DNA of 64,000 bases from Providencia hangzhouensis (GTDB lineage Bacteria; Pseudomonadota; Gammaproteobacteria; Enterobacterales; Enterobacteriaceae), in NCBI RefSeq assembly GCF_029193595.2, contig NZ_CP135052.1, positions 1,116,001 to 1,180,000 of the forward strand, read 5' to 3'. Shown here in pieces: positions 18,984 to 28,416 of the stretch; positions within the stretch are counted from its first letter, which is position 1, and each line of letters begins with the position of its first letter. A program made the position numbers and the translations under genes. Under the pieces are notes generated by a model that did not search any database, had not been told where the DNA came from, and worked only from the letters and a program-made list of their open reading frames with translations.

Positions 18984-19182
18984 TGAGAACCTTTATATAT
19001 TCATGAATGATAGGGAAAGCTTTCTGATGGGCTAATTCTACATGGATTTCAACAATGAAAATAGGGTTAAAATGCGTCTGATTTAATTAGGCTAATGTTT
19101 TGTTTACTTTTAATTATTCTGTTAAATTCAATTTCGCTATAAATAATTTAATGAGCAACATCAGAACTGTATAGGAGCAAAA

Positions 19183-20079
19183 ATGACAAAAATTAAAGCA
19201 GCAATAGTGGGCTACGGTAACATTGGTCGCTATGCACTAGAAGCTGTTCTGGCCGCTGAGGATTTTGAGTTAGTCGGGGTAGTTCGTCGCAATACGCAAG
19301 ATATTCCTGCTGAGCTTTCTGGATATAAAGTGGTTGATGATATTGAAAAACTTGGGAAAGTTGATGTTGCACTCTTGTGTTCACCAACGCGTGCTATCGG
19401 CCCATTAGCAGCTAAAGTTTTGAGCCTCGGTATTAATACTGTTGATAGTTTTGACGTGCATTCAGATATTGTGGCGCTAAAACACAGCTTAGATGACGTT
19501 GCGAGACAGCATAATAGCGTGGCGGTTGTTTCTGCCGGATGGGATCCTGGCTCGGATTCGATTATGCGTACATTGATGCTAGCAATGGCACCAAAAGGGG
19601 TAACTTATACGAATTTTGGTCCAGGGATGAGTATGGGACACAGTGTGGCCGCTAAAGCTATCAATGGCGTAAAAGATGCCCTTTCTGTCACAATTCCATT
19701 AGGAACAGGGGTTCATCGTCGTATGGTTTATGTTGAATTAGACGGTGGCGCTAAGTTCGATGAGGTGGCTCAAGCGATTAAAGCAGACAGCTACTTTTCT
19801 TCTGATGAAACACATATTCGTCAGGTGGATAGCATTGATGCATTAAAAGATGTTGGGCACGGTGTGCACATGACTCATAAAGGGGTTTCAGGGGCAACAC
19901 ATAACCAGTTGTTCGAATATTCAATGCGCATTAATAACCCTGCACTGACTTCTCAATTTATGGTTTCTGCCGCACGAGCGACGATGAAACAAGCAGCAGG
20001 CGCATATACAGTGATTGAAATTCCACCAGTGAATTTCTTACAAGGTGATTTAGATACGCTGATCGCCAAACTGGTTTAA
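19183..20079 (+). CDS. ddh: meso-Diaminopimelate D-dehydrogenase
   Basis: This NADP-dependent enzyme interconverts meso-DAP and L-2-amino-6-oxopimelate, a one-step bypass in lysine and cell-wall synthesis. It has 298 residues, about 30 shorter than the Corynebacterium enzyme and close to the short type II form. The N-terminal Rossmann motif is VGYGNIGRYALEAV. VSAGWDPGSDSIMR near residue 120 and the FGPGMSMGHSVA loop are signature segments. Most Enterobacterales use only the succinylase route, but the enzyme is reported from Proteus, which fits the lineage suggested here. GGAGC precedes the ATG. It appears to stand alone. Confidence 0.9.
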   Translation: MTKIKAAIVGYGNIGRYALEAVLAAEDFELVGVVRRNTQDIPAELSGYKVVDDIEKLGKVDVALLCSPTRAIGPLAAKVLSLGINTVDSFDVHSDIVALKHSLDDVARQHNSVAVVSAGWDPGSDSIMRTLMLAMAPKGVTYTNFGPGMSMGHSVAAKAINGVKDALSVTIPLGTGVHRRMVYVELDGGAKFDEVAQAIKADSYFSSDETHIRQVDSIDALKDVGHGVHMTHKGVSGATHNQLFEYSMRINNPALTSQFMVSAARATMKQAAGAYTVIEIPPVNFLQGDLDTLIAKLV

Positions 20080-20249
20080 TTAAATTTAATCTATCTGTGG
20101 CATGACATTTATTCGTTCATGCCATCTTGTCGATATTTCTTACACTTTACCTCGCTTTGAACCTGCCATTCAGACTTTAGCCACTGTTTATTTTTTGTGT
20201 GATCAAGTAGCTTATTAATAAAGTGATATTGGTGAGATGGAGTGAGCTA

Positions 20250-20984
20250 ATGGTAAAACCACCAAGGAATGGGAAAGATAAAAACCAAGGTTTTTTCCCA
20301 GAACAATCTTCAGTAAAAAGTGTGAAGGAGAACCCGCATTCTTTCAGTATTATTCGTGCTTTTTCTAAAATAATAAACTACGGTTTTTCATTGTTTTATG
20401 TTGGTTTTATTCTATCTGTATGGTTTTTTCCTGAATACTATACGGTAGAAATTATTTATAACCTGACGTTGATCCTGATTTTTGAATTTATTTTAGTTCA
20501 CTCGGGCGTCTTTATGGCGGTATTTCGTGATTGGCGAGTATTAACGTTATTTGCTCTTTTCTATGGTCTTTTTGCACTGGCCATCAATATGTCAGTATTA
20601 GGTGATTCCCCATTAATTTTATATTTATACAGTGCCACTGTTGCCAATCGAATGCTTTTTGGTTTAACCAGCCGAACAGAGCAAGAACGTTCAGAAAATA
20701 TGGGCTATTCAGCATTAATGGCACTCAATTTTATGTTCTGTATTTTCTCGGTGTTAATTTTATCTTTCCTCGTGCCTTATGGCGGATTAACGCCTGAATA
20801 TTTAAGATCGATTGACTATTATTCGAGTATTTCTAGCGGTGGTGAATTCCCGGAGAAACCCCATGTGGCTTTTGCCTTTGGCGTGCTCTACTTTGGTATG
20901 CCTATATTTATGGCTTGTCTAACACATTTCTTATGCAAAGGGCATTCTATTTACCAGAAAAAGGGAAGTAACTTTCGTGGCTAG
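20250..20984 (+). CDS. Polytopic membrane protein of unknown function
   Basis: The product is 244 residues. After a polar N-terminal tail of about 40 residues there are about six hydrophobic segments (FSLFYVGFILSVWFF, LTLILIFEFILVHSGVFMAV, LTLFALFYGLFALAINM, the LYLYSATVAN region, ALNFMFCIFSVLILSFLV, VLYFGMPIFMACLTHFL). I do not recognise the family. The ATG at 20250 has GGAGTGAG upstream; the GTG at 20223 is a weaker start. It follows the dehydrogenase after 170 bases, with a hairpin between them at 20098-20124, so co-transcription is doubtful. Confidence 0.6.
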   Translation: MVKPPRNGKDKNQGFFPEQSSVKSVKENPHSFSIIRAFSKIINYGFSLFYVGFILSVWFFPEYYTVEIIYNLTLILIFEFILVHSGVFMAVFRDWRVLTLFALFYGLFALAINMSVLGDSPLILYLYSATVANRMLFGLTSRTEQERSENMGYSALMALNFMFCIFSVLILSFLVPYGGLTPEYLRSIDYYSSISSGGEFPEKPHVAFAFGVLYFGMPIFMACLTHFLCKGHSIYQKKGSNFRG

Positions 20985-20990
20985 AAAGAT

Positions 20991-21015
20991 AAAAAAACGC
21001 CTACCGAAGTAGGCG
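20991..21015 (-). terminator. Strong terminator for the 21-23 kb operon
   Basis: Read on the minus strand, CGCCTAC-TTCG-GTAGGCG is followed by seven Ts. The UUCG tetraloop and U tract make this a textbook intrinsic terminator. Confidence 0.93.
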
Positions 21016-21046
21016 CCTGGTGTTGGCAAAATATAAAGTAAAAAAA

Positions 21047-21874
21047 CTAACGTGTAATTGATTTAAATTTTTGTGTGGTGGCGGTTAATGCCACTTCTGT
21101 TGGTAAACGTTCCATTGAGCTGGCACCATAGAAACCATGGCAATCAGGGCAGTTGGCTAAAATATATTCAGCATCTTCAGGGGTGGCTATTGGGCCACCG
21201 TGGCACAGAACAATCACATCTTCGCGTACTGATTTTGCCGCTTTTGCCCATTCATTGATTAGTGGAACGCAATCTTTGAGCGTCAGGGCGGTTTCTGCTC
21301 CAATATTCCCCCCAGTCGTTAGCCCCATATGTGGCACAATAATGTCGGCACCAGCTTTAGTCATCGCAATGGCATCTTCAGCGCTAAAAACGTAAGGCGT
21401 AGTGAGCAAATCTTTCTCATGAGCGAGACGGATCATCTCAACTTCTAACCCATAGCCCATTCCTGTTTCTTCTAAATTGGCGCGGAAATTGCCATCAATT
21501 AAGCCGACGGTAGGGAAATTTTGTACTCCTGCAAAACCTGTTGCTTTGATATCATCAAGGAATTTATCGAATTGGCAGAATGGGTCTGTTCCATTCACAC
21601 CCGCAAGGACAGGAGTATGTTTTACTACGGGTAAAACCTCTTTTGCCATATCCATAACGATTTCATTCGCATTGCCATAGGCTAATAAGCCTGCAAGTGA
21701 ACCTCTACCTGCCATGCGGTAACGGCCTGAGTTATAGATAACGATTAAATCGATACCGCCCGCTTCTTCACATTTAGCAGATAGCCCTGTTCCTGCGCCA
21801 CCACCGATGATTGGTTCTCCCCGAGCAATCATGTCTCTAAATTTTTTTAATAAATCTGCGCGGTTATGTTTCAT
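21047..21874 (-). CDS. Phosphoenolpyruvate hydrolase family protein
   Basis: The product is 275 residues with a TIM-barrel-like order of strands. Characteristic segments are [35 protein letters not shown] near the N-terminus, [19 protein letters not shown], and [17 protein letters not shown] near the end. It matches the family annotated as PEP hydrolase or TIM-barrel signal-transduction protein (PF09370); the true substrate is not established to my knowledge. It lies 12 bases after the Tm-1-like gene and must be co-translated or co-transcribed with it. Genes of these two families are often neighbours and may be fused in some organisms (recalled, not checked). Confidence 0.85.
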   Translation of the reverse strand: MKHNRADLLKKFRDMIARGEPIIGGGAGTGLSAKCEEAGGIDLIVIYNSGRYRMAGRGSLAGLLAYGNANEIVMDMAKEVLPVVKHTPVLAGVNGTDPFCQFDKFLDDIKATGFAGVQNFPTVGLIDGNFRANLEETGMGYGLEVEMIRLAHEKDLLTTPYVFSAEDAIAMTKAGADIIVPHMGLTTGGNIGAETALTLKDCVPLINEWAKAAKSVREDVIVLCHGGPIATPEDAEYILANCPDCHGFYGASSMERLPTEVALTATTQKFKSITR

Positions 21875-21886
21875 AGTTAACCTCTA

Positions 21887-23104
21887 TTATTTGTTCAAAA
21901 TTTCCTGGTGAAGCTGAATAACCTGGTCACAAAACTCTGTGGAGTTAATATGATAAGGACTCAAAATAAGTTGTCTTTTCTCTGTTATTATTAAATTTGC
22001 TGTTAAAGCATCAATGAAGGCTTGATCTGCGATAGGATCCCAAAATGGAGCACCATCAACATCTAATGCTGAAAAGCCTGCTGTTGGGATGATAAAGCGC
22101 ACTTCACCATTACAACGATTTAATTTTTCTGCAATCCAACGACCCATTTGCTGATTTTCTTCTTTGGTCGTTCTCATTAAAGTGACTTGAGCGTTGTGAT
22201 GATAAAATAAGCGATTTTGGTAGTGTTCGGGCACAGTCGAAGGGCGGCCGAAATTCACCATATCGAGAGCTCCACAAGACATCACGCAAGGGGTTTGAGT
22301 GCGTTCAATGGCACCAAAACGGTCTTCATCACAAGCTAATACCCCACCAAATAAATAATCACATACTTCGGTGGTTGTAATATCTAAAACAGAATGTAAT
22401 AACTGGCTATCAATCAGTTTTTCCATGGCTTTGCCACCACTGCCTGTCGCATGGAAGACTAGACAGTCATATTGCGCCTCTAACTCTGTTGTGAGCTGCT
22501 GTACGCATGGGGTCGTTACTCCGAACATGGTTAGTGCAATTGCTGGTTTTAAGTCATGTGGTTGTTCTTCGTCGTCAAACCAAACAGCTCCTGCTATTTG
22601 ATTGGCAGCATTTTTTAATACTTTGCGGGAAATGATATTCAAACCTGATACATCAGTGACGGAGTACATCATCGAAATATCACTCGCGCCGATATAACCA
22701 GAAATATCCCCTGATGCCATTGTGGAAACCATTAATTTTGGAATACCTACGGGCAATACTTGCATGGCGGGTGTAATGAGTGCGGTTCCACCCGAACCAC
22801 CTAAACCAAGAATAGCGGCAACATCTGTTTGTGCAGCAAGATAAAGGCTGAAAGCGTGTGCCATAGCTTCAATGGCTTTACCGCGGTCACCACAGAAAAC
22901 GGCCTCAGTACCAAGTGGATGAAAACTTGCGACAGTGTGTGCGCTGATATCTGCGTTTTTTTCTAATTGCGTTAGTTGTGTTGTCAGGTCAACAGTACGT
23001 ACCGCCAATCCGGCGTTTTTGATTAATTCACTAACATAAAATAGTTCAGCACTTTTAGTGTCAAGCGTCGTTACAATATAAATAAAACCCGGATGTTTTT
23101 TCAT
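21887..23104 (-). CDS. Tm-1-like ATP-binding protein (UPF0261)
   Basis: The product is 405 residues. The N-terminal half has [19 protein letters not shown] and [22 protein letters not shown]. The C-terminal half has [16 protein letters not shown] and a Gly-rich phosphate-binding look. It belongs to the family of tomato Tm-1, whose N-terminal domain blocks tobamovirus replication; the bacterial function is unknown. The ATG at 23104 has AAAGGG seven bases upstream; the TTG six bases earlier is not needed. It is the first gene of a two-gene operon with the PEP-hydrolase-family gene, and it diverges from a TetR gene across two matching operators. Confidence 0.85.
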   Translation of the reverse strand: MKKHPGFIYIVTTLDTKSAELFYVSELIKNAGLAVRTVDLTTQLTQLEKNADISAHTVASFHPLGTEAVFCGDRGKAIEAMAHAFSLYLAAQTDVAAILGLGGSGGTALITPAMQVLPVGIPKLMVSTMASGDISGYIGASDISMMYSVTDVSGLNIISRKVLKNAANQIAGAVWFDDEEQPHDLKPAIALTMFGVTTPCVQQLTTELEAQYDCLVFHATGSGGKAMEKLIDSQLLHSVLDITTTEVCDYLFGGVLACDEDRFGAIERTQTPCVMSCGALDMVNFGRPSTVPEHYQNRLFYHHNAQVTLMRTTKEENQQMGRWIAEKLNRCNGEVRFIIPTAGFSALDVDGAPFWDPIADQAFIDALTANLIITEKRQLILSPYHINSTEFCDQVIQLHQEILNK

Positions 23105-23149
23105 ATACAAACCCTTTCAGAGTAAAACGAGCGTTGAATTTTTCATCAT

Positions 23150-23169
23150 AATGAGACTATAGTATCATT
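23150..23169. promoter_or_regulatory. TetR-type operator, site 1
   Basis: AATGAGACTATAGTATCATT is palindromic except for one mismatched pair. It lies 46 bases upstream of the Tm-1-like start codon, within the probable promoter. Confidence 0.75.
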
Positions 23170-23183
23170 GCGATTGATTGTAA

Positions 23184-23203
23184 AATGAGATTGTAGTCTC
23201 ATT
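23184..23203. promoter_or_regulatory. TetR-type operator, site 2
   Basis: AATGAGATTGTAGTCTCATT shares the AATGAGA and TAGT parts of site 1 and lies exactly 34 bp away, start to start. The paired sites point to cooperative binding by the divergently encoded TetR protein. Confidence 0.75.
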
Positions 23204-23476
23204 TTTGGTTTATTATGACGTTATTGACTGATAATGTTTTTATCCTATTGATAAAATAGTATAAATTATTATTTATAGACCTGAGCTATTTTGAGTATAT
23301 TTGGATATTTAAAAGATATAATTGTGATTGTTATGATTTTTGCTATTACTTTTAAATCACCTTTATGAATAATTTCTTTAAATCATCAACCAAGTGCATT
23401 TACCTATTCACACTTATATGTTTTCATGAGCTCTAACTCATTTTATAGTAAGTGACAGTATTTTAAGGATAAATTA

Positions 23477-24109
23477 ATGTCTAAAACTAATTCACATTCA
23501 GAATACAAAGGGACACGAAAACGAACCTATGTATTGTTGATTAAGACGGCTTTAGATTTATTTGAAAAAGGGGCGATGCCTTCTGTTTCTGAGTTGGCAC
23601 TTGAGGCGGGAGTTTCTCGTGCGACAGCTTATCGTTATTTTCCAACACAAGCCGATTTAATTACCGCAACGGTTAATGAAAGTTTAGGTCCTATTTTAAC
23701 TTGGCGCCCGCAAAGTGAGCAAACCGAAGAGCGTATTGACGAGCTATTAACCTATGCTTTTCCACGTATGTTTGAACATGAAGGTGTTTTACGAGCCGCG
23801 CTGCAAGTATCATTACAGCAGTGGGCACAGGGGCGAGCAGCTCCACAAAGCATTAAAGATAAGCGTCTAGAACGCGGTAATCGTAAAGAAATTCTTGCAA
23901 TGGTCACATCGCCAATGAAATCAGAATATCCGCAAGAAATTATTGATAAAGTGATTCGTGCTTTTTCTGTTATTTATGGTTCTGAAATATTTTTAGTACT
24001 AAAAGATATTTGGAAAATGGATGATGCTCAAGTAACACAATTAGCACAATGGATGTCCAAAGCGGTTATGAACCAAGCTCATGCTGATAACATAAAGAGA
24101 AGGAAATAA
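23477..24109 (+). CDS. TetR/AcrR-family transcriptional regulator
   Basis: The product is 210 residues. An N-terminal TetR helix-turn-helix spans about residues 14-60 (ALDLFEKGAMPSVSELALEAGVSRATAYRYFPTQ region), followed by an all-helical ligand domain. AAGGAT precedes the ATG. The twin operators lie 270-330 bases upstream, nearer the Tm-1-like operon, so that operon is the likely target and the TetR gene may have a separate promoter. The AbrB-family gene follows after 196 bases in the same direction. The ligand is unknown. Confidence 0.88.
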   Translation: MSKTNSHSEYKGTRKRTYVLLIKTALDLFEKGAMPSVSELALEAGVSRATAYRYFPTQADLITATVNESLGPILTWRPQSEQTEERIDELLTYAFPRMFEHEGVLRAALQVSLQQWAQGRAAPQSIKDKRLERGNRKEILAMVTSPMKSEYPQEIIDKVIRAFSVIYGSEIFLVLKDIWKMDDAQVTQLAQWMSKAVMNQAHADNIKRRK

Positions 24110-24305
24110 ATTTTTCACTGTACCGTGTCAATCTAAGTTAAAAAGATTTTTTCAGACCAAGTTAAAATAATAAGATCAAAACCTAATAAATAGATAAATG
24201 TTGGTGGATATCACTAGGGTGATAAATAAATAAAAACTAAAGCTATATGGCTTAAATAATATGATATAAATTAGGGATATAAAAAGACTTAATGGTTAAT
24301 ACCAT

Positions 24306-25355
24306 ATGAAGAAATTATTAAAAATGATAGGTGGGATTTCCATCTGTGCTTTAATCGGTGGCGGGCTTACTTACCTAGGAGTTCCCCTTGCATTGATGTT
24401 TGGCCCGATCATTGCCATTATCATTTTTCATCGTTTTGGTATTTCCTTCGCAATTCCTAAACACACCATTAGTTTTGTTCAAGTCACGTTGGGAACCTCT
24501 GTGGGCTTGATGTTCAATCAAGTATCTCTTAATGAAGCGGACAATTTATTTCTTTTATTATTGATGTTAGTTGTTTGTTTGGCTGTGCAATTTTCGTTTA
24601 GTTTTTTTTGGTTTTACCGGAAAGTCGGTTGGACAAAACAAGAGGCAATGCTTGGCTCTGTACCCGGTGCTATGGCGGCAATCCTCGCATTAACAGACCA
24701 CACCCATACACCGCCTCAGAAAATTGTTATTTCCCATACAATTCGCTTAATTATTCTTATCTTATTAGCAGGAATTGTTGTTGGCAGTGATGGTGACCCA
24801 CAACCGATAATAGAATTGCCAGAATTGACATTAATTTCAACGGGATGGCTACTGCTTATTATTGCTGTTGGGGTGATTTCAGGGGCCATTTTACAGCGTT
24901 TAAAAGTTCCTGCGCCTTTTATGTTGACGTCATTAGCGGCGGCAACACTCATTCAAGGTTGGGCTGATATCCCATTGAATTTTCCACTGATGTTGACTGA
25001 ATTGAGTATGGTATTGATTGGGATGAACATTGGTAACCATTTCATTGTGTTCCCACTTTCCTCGTTGATTAAAAATATATACTCTTCAGCTCAAGTCGTG
25101 GTGGTTAATATCGTGCTGACTTTTCTTATCACGGTATTTGCATCTTGGATTACAGGCTATGATATTTCGGTGTTACTGTTAGCTTGGGCCCCGGGAAGTA
25201 TGGAAGCGATGACATTCGCAGCAATTACCATGAATTTAGATGCAGGCTTTGTTATGTCAAACCATATTATCAGGATGGTAATTATTCAAAGTATTCCATC
25301 GATAGCTTTGTTTTGGCAAGAAAGAAGGCAGAAAAGAAAGAATAATTTAGGGTAA
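24306..25355 (+). CDS. AbrB-family membrane protein (putative transporter)
   Basis: The product is 349 residues and strongly hydrophobic, with about ten membrane segments in two related halves, each containing a G-A/P-rich motif (MLGSVPGAMAAILALTDHT; LLLAWAPGSMEAMTFAAITMNLDAG). This duplicated pattern is the AbrB/ammonia-monooxygenase family (PF05145), distinct from the DNA-binding AbrB of Bacillus. A transport role is inferred from topology. The ribosome site is weak. It follows the TetR gene and may belong to the same regulated unit as the divergent PEP-hydrolase/Tm-1 operon. Confidence 0.8.
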   Translation: MKKLLKMIGGISICALIGGGLTYLGVPLALMFGPIIAIIIFHRFGISFAIPKHTISFVQVTLGTSVGLMFNQVSLNEADNLFLLLLMLVVCLAVQFSFSFFWFYRKVGWTKQEAMLGSVPGAMAAILALTDHTHTPPQKIVISHTIRLIILILLAGIVVGSDGDPQPIIELPELTLISTGWLLLIIAVGVISGAILQRLKVPAPFMLTSLAAATLIQGWADIPLNFPLMLTELSMVLIGMNIGNHFIVFPLSSLIKNIYSSAQVVVVNIVLTFLITVFASWITGYDISVLLLAWAPGSMEAMTFAAITMNLDAGFVMSNHIIRMVIIQSIPSIALFWQERRQKRKNNLG

Positions 25356-25358
25356 AGA

Positions 25359-25395
25359 AAGAAAACATGCAGGCAATATGTTGGCATGTTTTCTT
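25359..25395. terminator. Bidirectional terminator
   Basis: AAGAAAACATGC (25359-25370) pairs perfectly with GCATGTTTTCTT (25384-25395). It lies between convergent genes and carries A/T flanks usable in both directions. Confidence 0.8.
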
Positions 25396-25414
25396 GATGG
25401 GCTTTCTTATCAGC

Positions 25415-25762
25415 TTACTTGACGTAAGCAAAGAGGCCAAGAGAATCCCGTGCAAGGGACTGGCATTTAAACTCAGTGGTGAGTGGTATCCCTTTTAGGT
25501 CACTATAACTTTCTTTGTTAAGGGCGGTCATTTTTTCCGCATTATAGTTGCTAAGGTCCCATTTGTTACTTTTAGCAAAGTAAACAATGGCACGTTCAAT
25601 TTCTCTATCTGGGATTTGTGAATACCCGCAATCATATTTTAGATAAATAAAAACAGCCGTGAGATCAGCAAGATCTTCAGCTTCGTTGTTGGAAAGAGCT
25701 CTGACAGAATTGGTTATCCCCAACAGAGTCATTAAGCATGACATCAATATAAATTTGCGCAT
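25415..25762 (-). CDS. yacC: YacC family periplasmic protein
   Basis: The product is 115 residues, the same length as E. coli YacC. A signal peptide covers about residues 1-22 (up to VRA-LSNNEAE). The mature part matches through AEDLADLTAVFIYLKYDCGY, NKWDLSNYNAEKM and the C-terminal SLARDSLGLFAYVK. Two mature cysteines (C45 and C104) may form a disulfide. The function is unknown; the family resembles small pilotin-like lipoproteins such as PulS/OutS only loosely. Its position beside cueO matches the E. coli order. Confidence 0.88.
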   Translation of the reverse strand: MRKFILMSCLMTLLGITNSVRALSNNEAEDLADLTAVFIYLKYDCGYSQIPDREIERAIVYFAKSNKWDLSNYNAEKMTALNKESYSDLKGIPLTTEFKCQSLARDSLGLFAYVK

Positions 25763-25876
25763 TCGTTATTCTATCTGTTTTCTATGTCAAGTTACGTTAG
25801 CATAAGAATAGAATTGTTAGTCAACTATATTTTTCTTAAATCCATGTAATAAACCCACATTTTTAGAGTGGCTTTA

Positions 25877-25907
25877 TTGACCTTCCTGTAAGGGGAAGCT
25901 TTATCAT
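25877..25907 (+). promoter_or_regulatory. CueR-type cueO promoter
   Basis: The -35 TTGACC (25877-25882) and -10 TATCAT (25902-25907) are separated by 19 bp, the over-long spacer used by MerR-family activators. The inverted repeat CCTTCCTGTAAGGGGAAGC fills the spacer and closely matches the E. coli cueO promoter. Confidence 0.9.
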
Positions 25908-26002
25908 ACCTCCATTAAACCATGTTTTGCTTCGAAAGTGTAATTTGTCATAAATTACACCACTGATGATTATCGATTTGATAAATAAAAGGAAGGTTAT
26001 CA

Positions 26003-27634
26003 ATGCTACGTCGCGATTTTCTTAAGTTAAGTGCTATCACATATGCTGCAAGTGCGCTGCCTATTTGGAGCCGCATCGCGGTAGCAGCAGGAAATTATCC
26101 AACATTAGCGATTCCACCCTTATTGGAGCCTGATGCGCAAGGCAACATTCAGGTCGTTATTCAGCAGGGCGTTTCGCAATTTGTTCCAGGAAAGCAAACG
26201 ACGACATGGGGTTATAACGGTAATTTATTAGGCCCTGCAATTAGTTTGAAAAATGGACAAAATGTTAATATCAATATTATTAACAAACTGGCAGAAGACA
26301 CCACGGTTCATTGGCACGGTTTAGAGATTTCAGGTGAGCAAGATGGCGGCCCTCAAGCGATAATCCAACCAGATACAAGCCGTAAAGTGAATTTTACGGT
26401 AAATCAAAGCGAAGCGACATGTTGGTTCCATCCTCATACTCATGGAAAAACCGGTTACCAAGTGGCGATGGGGTTAGCTGGTCTTGTATTAATTAAAGAT
26501 GATGACAGCACAAAACACGGCTTACCAAGCGATTGGGGTGTTGATGACATTCCTGTCATTTTGCAAGACAAACGCTTAAAAGATGATGGGCAAATTGATT
26601 ACCAGCTTGATGTGATGAGTGCGGCTGTGGGGTGGTTCGGTGACATCATGCTAACGAATGGTGCTGTTTATCCTAAACATGTTGCCCCGAAAGGTTGGCT
26701 GCGCTTAAGGTTATTGAATGGCTGTAATGCTAGAAGTTTAAATATTTCCACCAGTGATGGACGTAAAATGTATGTCGTTGCGAGTGATGGTGGTTTATTA
26801 GCCGAGCCGATTGCGGTAACAGAATTACCTATCTTGATGGGAGAGCGTTTTGAAGTATTAATTGATGCCTCCGATGGTCGTGCATTCGATTTGGTAACTC
26901 TACCTGTCGGGCAAATGGGTATGACGATCGCACCATTTGACCAGCCTTTGCCAGTACTGCGTATTGAAACAACGTTGACGAAGGGAGAAGGTGACTTACC
27001 ATCAACACTTGCAGCAATGTCTGCTATTCCTTCTCTTGCTGGCTTAAATCGCCGTCGTTTCCACTTAATGATGGATATGCGTTTGGACATGCAAGGCATG
27101 ATGATGTTACGTGAAAAATATGGTGACCAGGCCATGGGTAACATGGGCGGTCATGGTGCAATGATGGGGAATATGAACCACGGTAACATGAATGCAGGTA
27201 ATATGAACCATGGAAATATGAATCATGGAAATATGAATGGCAAAATGGGAAGTGGCGGCCACTGTGGTACAGGTTCTGATGGTTTGGATATTCATAATGC
27301 GAATACTATTAATGGGCAAGTTTTCTCAATGACGCATCCTGCATTCAATGCCCCTATGAATCAGCAAGAAATTTGGGTCGTTTCAGGGCGTGGCGATATG
27401 ATGTTGCACCCATTCCACGTCCATGGCACACGTTTTCGTATCCTAAAAGAAAACGGCCAAGCCGTAGCGCCTCATCGTCAAGGGTGGAAAGATATTGTTA
27501 AAGTGGAAGGGCAGGTGAGTGAAATTTTAGTCGAGTTTAAACACCCTGCAACTCAACAGCACCCTTATATGGCCCATTGCCATCTTTTGGAGCATGAAGA
27601 TACAGGAATGATGTTGGGCTTCACTGTCAGTTAA
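26003..27634 (+). CDS. cueO: Multicopper oxidase CueO
   Basis: This periplasmic cuprous oxidase protects against copper. It has 543 residues. The Tat signal begins LRRDFLKLS and ends near residue 30. The four copper-ligand motifs are all present: HWHG (H103, H105), HPHTHG (H143, H145), HPFHVHG near 470 and [12 protein letters not shown] near 526. A Met/His/Asn-rich insert at about 375-425 contains repeated GNMNHGNM units; the corresponding Met-rich region in E. coli binds extra copper. It is slightly longer than the E. coli protein because of this insert. The CueR-type promoter is directly upstream. It sits between yacC and hpt; gcd, present in E. coli, is missing. Confidence 0.96.
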   Translation: MLRRDFLKLSAITYAASALPIWSRIAVAAGNYPTLAIPPLLEPDAQGNIQVVIQQGVSQFVPGKQTTTWGYNGNLLGPAISLKNGQNVNINIINKLAEDTTVHWHGLEISGEQDGGPQAIIQPDTSRKVNFTVNQSEATCWFHPHTHGKTGYQVAMGLAGLVLIKDDDSTKHGLPSDWGVDDIPVILQDKRLKDDGQIDYQLDVMSAAVGWFGDIMLTNGAVYPKHVAPKGWLRLRLLNGCNARSLNISTSDGRKMYVVASDGGLLAEPIAVTELPILMGERFEVLIDASDGRAFDLVTLPVGQMGMTIAPFDQPLPVLRIETTLTKGEGDLPSTLAAMSAIPSLAGLNRRRFHLMMDMRLDMQGMMMLREKYGDQAMGNMGGHGAMMGNMNHGNMNAGNMNHGNMNHGNMNGKMGSGGHCGTGSDGLDIHNANTINGQVFSMTHPAFNAPMNQQEIWVVSGRGDMMLHPFHVHGTRFRILKENGQAVAPHRQGWKDIVKVEGQVSEILVEFKHPATQQHPYMAHCHLLEHEDTGMMLGFTVS

Positions 27635-27656
27635 CAGCAATATTTATTTTCAGAGA

Positions 27657-27688
27657 AAATGCAGTGTGAAATTTTAGCACTGTATTTT
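27657..27688 (+). terminator. Terminator after cueO
   Basis: AAAATGCAGTG pairs with CACTGTATTTT (one bulged pair), followed by a T/C-rich run. Confidence 0.65.
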
Positions 27689-27760
27689 CCTTTATTAGTA
27701 TATGCGTGCTGCCTATGTTAAAATTACGTGCTTTCCATTCCCATAGATGCGTAATAGAAG

Positions 27761-28297
27761 ATGAAACATACCCTTGAAGTGATGATCTCTGAAGAAGAGA
27801 TTGCTCAACGAATTAGTGAATTAGCTGATAAAATTAGTGCTCATTATCAAAAGCTTGATGGTGAATTAGTCCTTGTTGGCTTGCTGAAAGGTTCATTTAT
27901 TTTTATGGCTGATTTATGCCGTAAGATTGATGTTCCTCATGAAGTCGATTTTATGACTGTTTCAAGTTATGGCAATGCGATGACATCGAGCCGTGATGTT
28001 AAAATTGTCAAAGATTTGGACGAAGATATCCGTGATAAACACGTATTAATCGTTGAAGATATTATCGACTCTGGTAATACTTTAAATAAAGTTCGTGAAA
28101 TTTTCGAATTACGTGGCCCTAAATCTGTCGCTATTTGTACATTACTGGATAAACCTTCACGTCGCGAAGTGCAGGTTCCTGTTGAGTGGATTGGTTATTC
28201 TATTGAAGACAAATTTGTGGTGGGTTACGGTATCGACTACGCTCAACAATATCGTCATCTGCCTTATATTGGTCATGTAACGTTACTTGAAGATTAA
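27761..28297 (+). CDS. hpt: Hypoxanthine phosphoribosyltransferase
   Basis: This purine salvage enzyme makes IMP from hypoxanthine and PRPP. Its 178 residues are the normal length. The PRPP-binding signature [14 protein letters not shown] is near residue 95, and the flexible loop [13 protein letters not shown] is near 65. The start ATG has only a weak ribosome site (GTAATAGAAG). No PurR box is obvious upstream. In E. coli hpt is next to can; here a fimbrial operon and yadGH come between. Confidence 0.97.
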   Translation: MKHTLEVMISEEEIAQRISELADKISAHYQKLDGELVLVGLLKGSFIFMADLCRKIDVPHEVDFMTVSSYGNAMTSSRDVKIVKDLDEDIRDKHVLIVEDIIDSGNTLNKVREIFELRGPKSVAICTLLDKPSRREVQVPVEWIGYSIEDKFVVGYGIDYAQQYRHLPYIGHVTLLED

Positions 28298-28378
28298 TAT
28301 TTGGTGACCTTATAAAGAAGAGCCGCGTTTAGCGGTCCTTCTTACTGTAGCTAGATAGTATAGGTTAGCAGTATACTG

Positions 28379-28401
28379 AGCGCCACAGTAGGGCGCTTTT
28401 C
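28379..28401 (+). terminator. Terminator after hpt
   Basis: AGCGCC (28379-28384) pairs with GGCGCT (28392-28397), followed by Ts. A second, imperfect hairpin lies just upstream at 28315-28343 (AAGAAGAGCCGC with GCGGTCCTTCTT). Confidence 0.75.
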
Positions 28402-28416
28402 CTACTTTGCAATTTA

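Noticed and set aside
26668..27144. 158-codon frame on the minus strand within cueO
   Set aside because: Antisense to a well-supported gene, with composition typical of a shadow frame.
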